Source: Clostridia bacterium
Lineage (GTDB): Bacteria; Bacillota; Clostridia; Christensenellales; Borkfalkiaceae
DNA length: 6,533 nt
Assembly: GCA_017457345.1 (NCBI GenBank)
Contig: JAFTHR010000020.1
Location: 1 to 6,533, forward strand
Direction: 5' to 3'
Shown: positions 6,329 through 6,533 of the stretch, one piece after another
Numbering within the stretch: position 1 is the stretch's first letter
Layout: each line of letters starts with the position of its first letter
Translations under genes and position numbers: made by a program
The notes under the pieces: generated by a model
Database searches by the model: none
What the model was told of the DNA's origin: nothing
What the model saw: the letters and a program-made list of their open reading frames with translations, nothing else

Positions 6329-6533
6329 TTAAACAATCACGTTTTCGAGCACCAACTGATCGTAGGGGAAACTTTCCACAAAATCGTTTTTCGTGAACTT
6401 TACGTGATTGAATTTGGCAAAGTTGAAGATATGCGTTTTCATCAAAACGGGCGTGGGAAGGTCTAACGCTTGGCAAATATCCGTTAAGTACTCAAAAAAT
6501 TCCGAATACGTTAACTTTTCCCCCCGTTCGTAC
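6329..6533 (-). CDS. Hypothetical protein, C-terminal 67 residues only
   Basis: The minus-strand frame is open from the window edge (first full codon 6530-6532) to TAA at 6329-6331. The visible part starts YERGEKLTYSEFFEYL and ends DQLVLENVIV. It is a compact mix of charged and aromatic residues with no membrane segment. The sequence looks like a real protein (helical EFFEYLTDICQALDLP, then PVLMKTHIFNFAKFN), not a shadow frame, and the next gene's ribosome binding site lies in the short gap after its stop. I do not recognise the family. It probably heads, or belongs to, the same operon as the AsnC/Lrp regulator and the aminotransferase. Confidence 0.7.
   Translation of the reverse strand, partial: YERGEKLTYSEFFEYLTDICQALDLPTPVLMKTHIFNFAKFNHVKFTKNDFVESFPYDQLVLENVIV

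Noticed and set aside
6306..6476. An N-terminal extension of the AsnC/Lrp protein from an ATG at about 6476, giving 217 aa
   Set aside because: The extra 57 residues overlap another coding frame, do not resemble the family, and a good AAGGAG site precedes the internal ATG at 6305.

Overview
This window reads like a chromosomal housekeeping segment of a low-to-mid GC Bacillota, probably a Clostridia-type organism and perhaps from a metagenome assembly. The evidence is a greA-lysS pair, an AsnC/Lrp regulator followed directly by a class I aminotransferase (the same arrangement as alaR-alaT in Bacillus), a fold-type-I Orn/Lys/Arg decarboxylase, AAGGAG-type ribosome binding sites and a perfect consensus housekeeping promoter. 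The lineage is inferred from gene content and protein style; no marker was searched. All genes that can be supported lie on the minus strand, so transcription runs from right to left.

Right to left: (i) 6329-6533 is the C-terminal end of an unidentified gene. Only 23 bp later comes an AsnC/Lrp-family regulator (5823-6305), and 15 bp after that a PLP-dependent class I aminotransferase (4641-5807). These three look like one operon for amino-acid, possibly alanine, metabolism. (ii) A 217-bp gap (4424-4640) holds a TTGACA-17-TATAAT promoter at 4543-4571. Just downstream of its predicted start site is a 10-bp perfect hairpin with a U-rich tail (4487-4525), inside the roughly 113-nt leader of greA. 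(iii) greA (3944-4423) and lysS (2414-3925) follow, 18 bp apart, as a transcription-elongation and translation pair. (iv) A 143-bp gap (2271-2413) holds three inverted repeats, two of them directly abutting, and no clear intrinsic terminator. (v) An unidentified single-pass membrane protein (1278-2270) overlaps by 4 bp (ATGA) the start of an Orn/Lys/Arg-type decarboxylase (1-1281). The decarboxylase runs off the left edge near its C-terminus and is broken by a one-base frameshift near 1078.

No mobile element, CRISPR array, tRNA, rRNA or defence cassette is visible, and I do not see a wholly new system. The points most worth following up are the hairpin in the greA leader, which resembles in position the greA leader attenuator of E. 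coli; the coupled unknown membrane protein and compact decarboxylase pair; and the frameshift, which is either a true gene loss or an assembly error.
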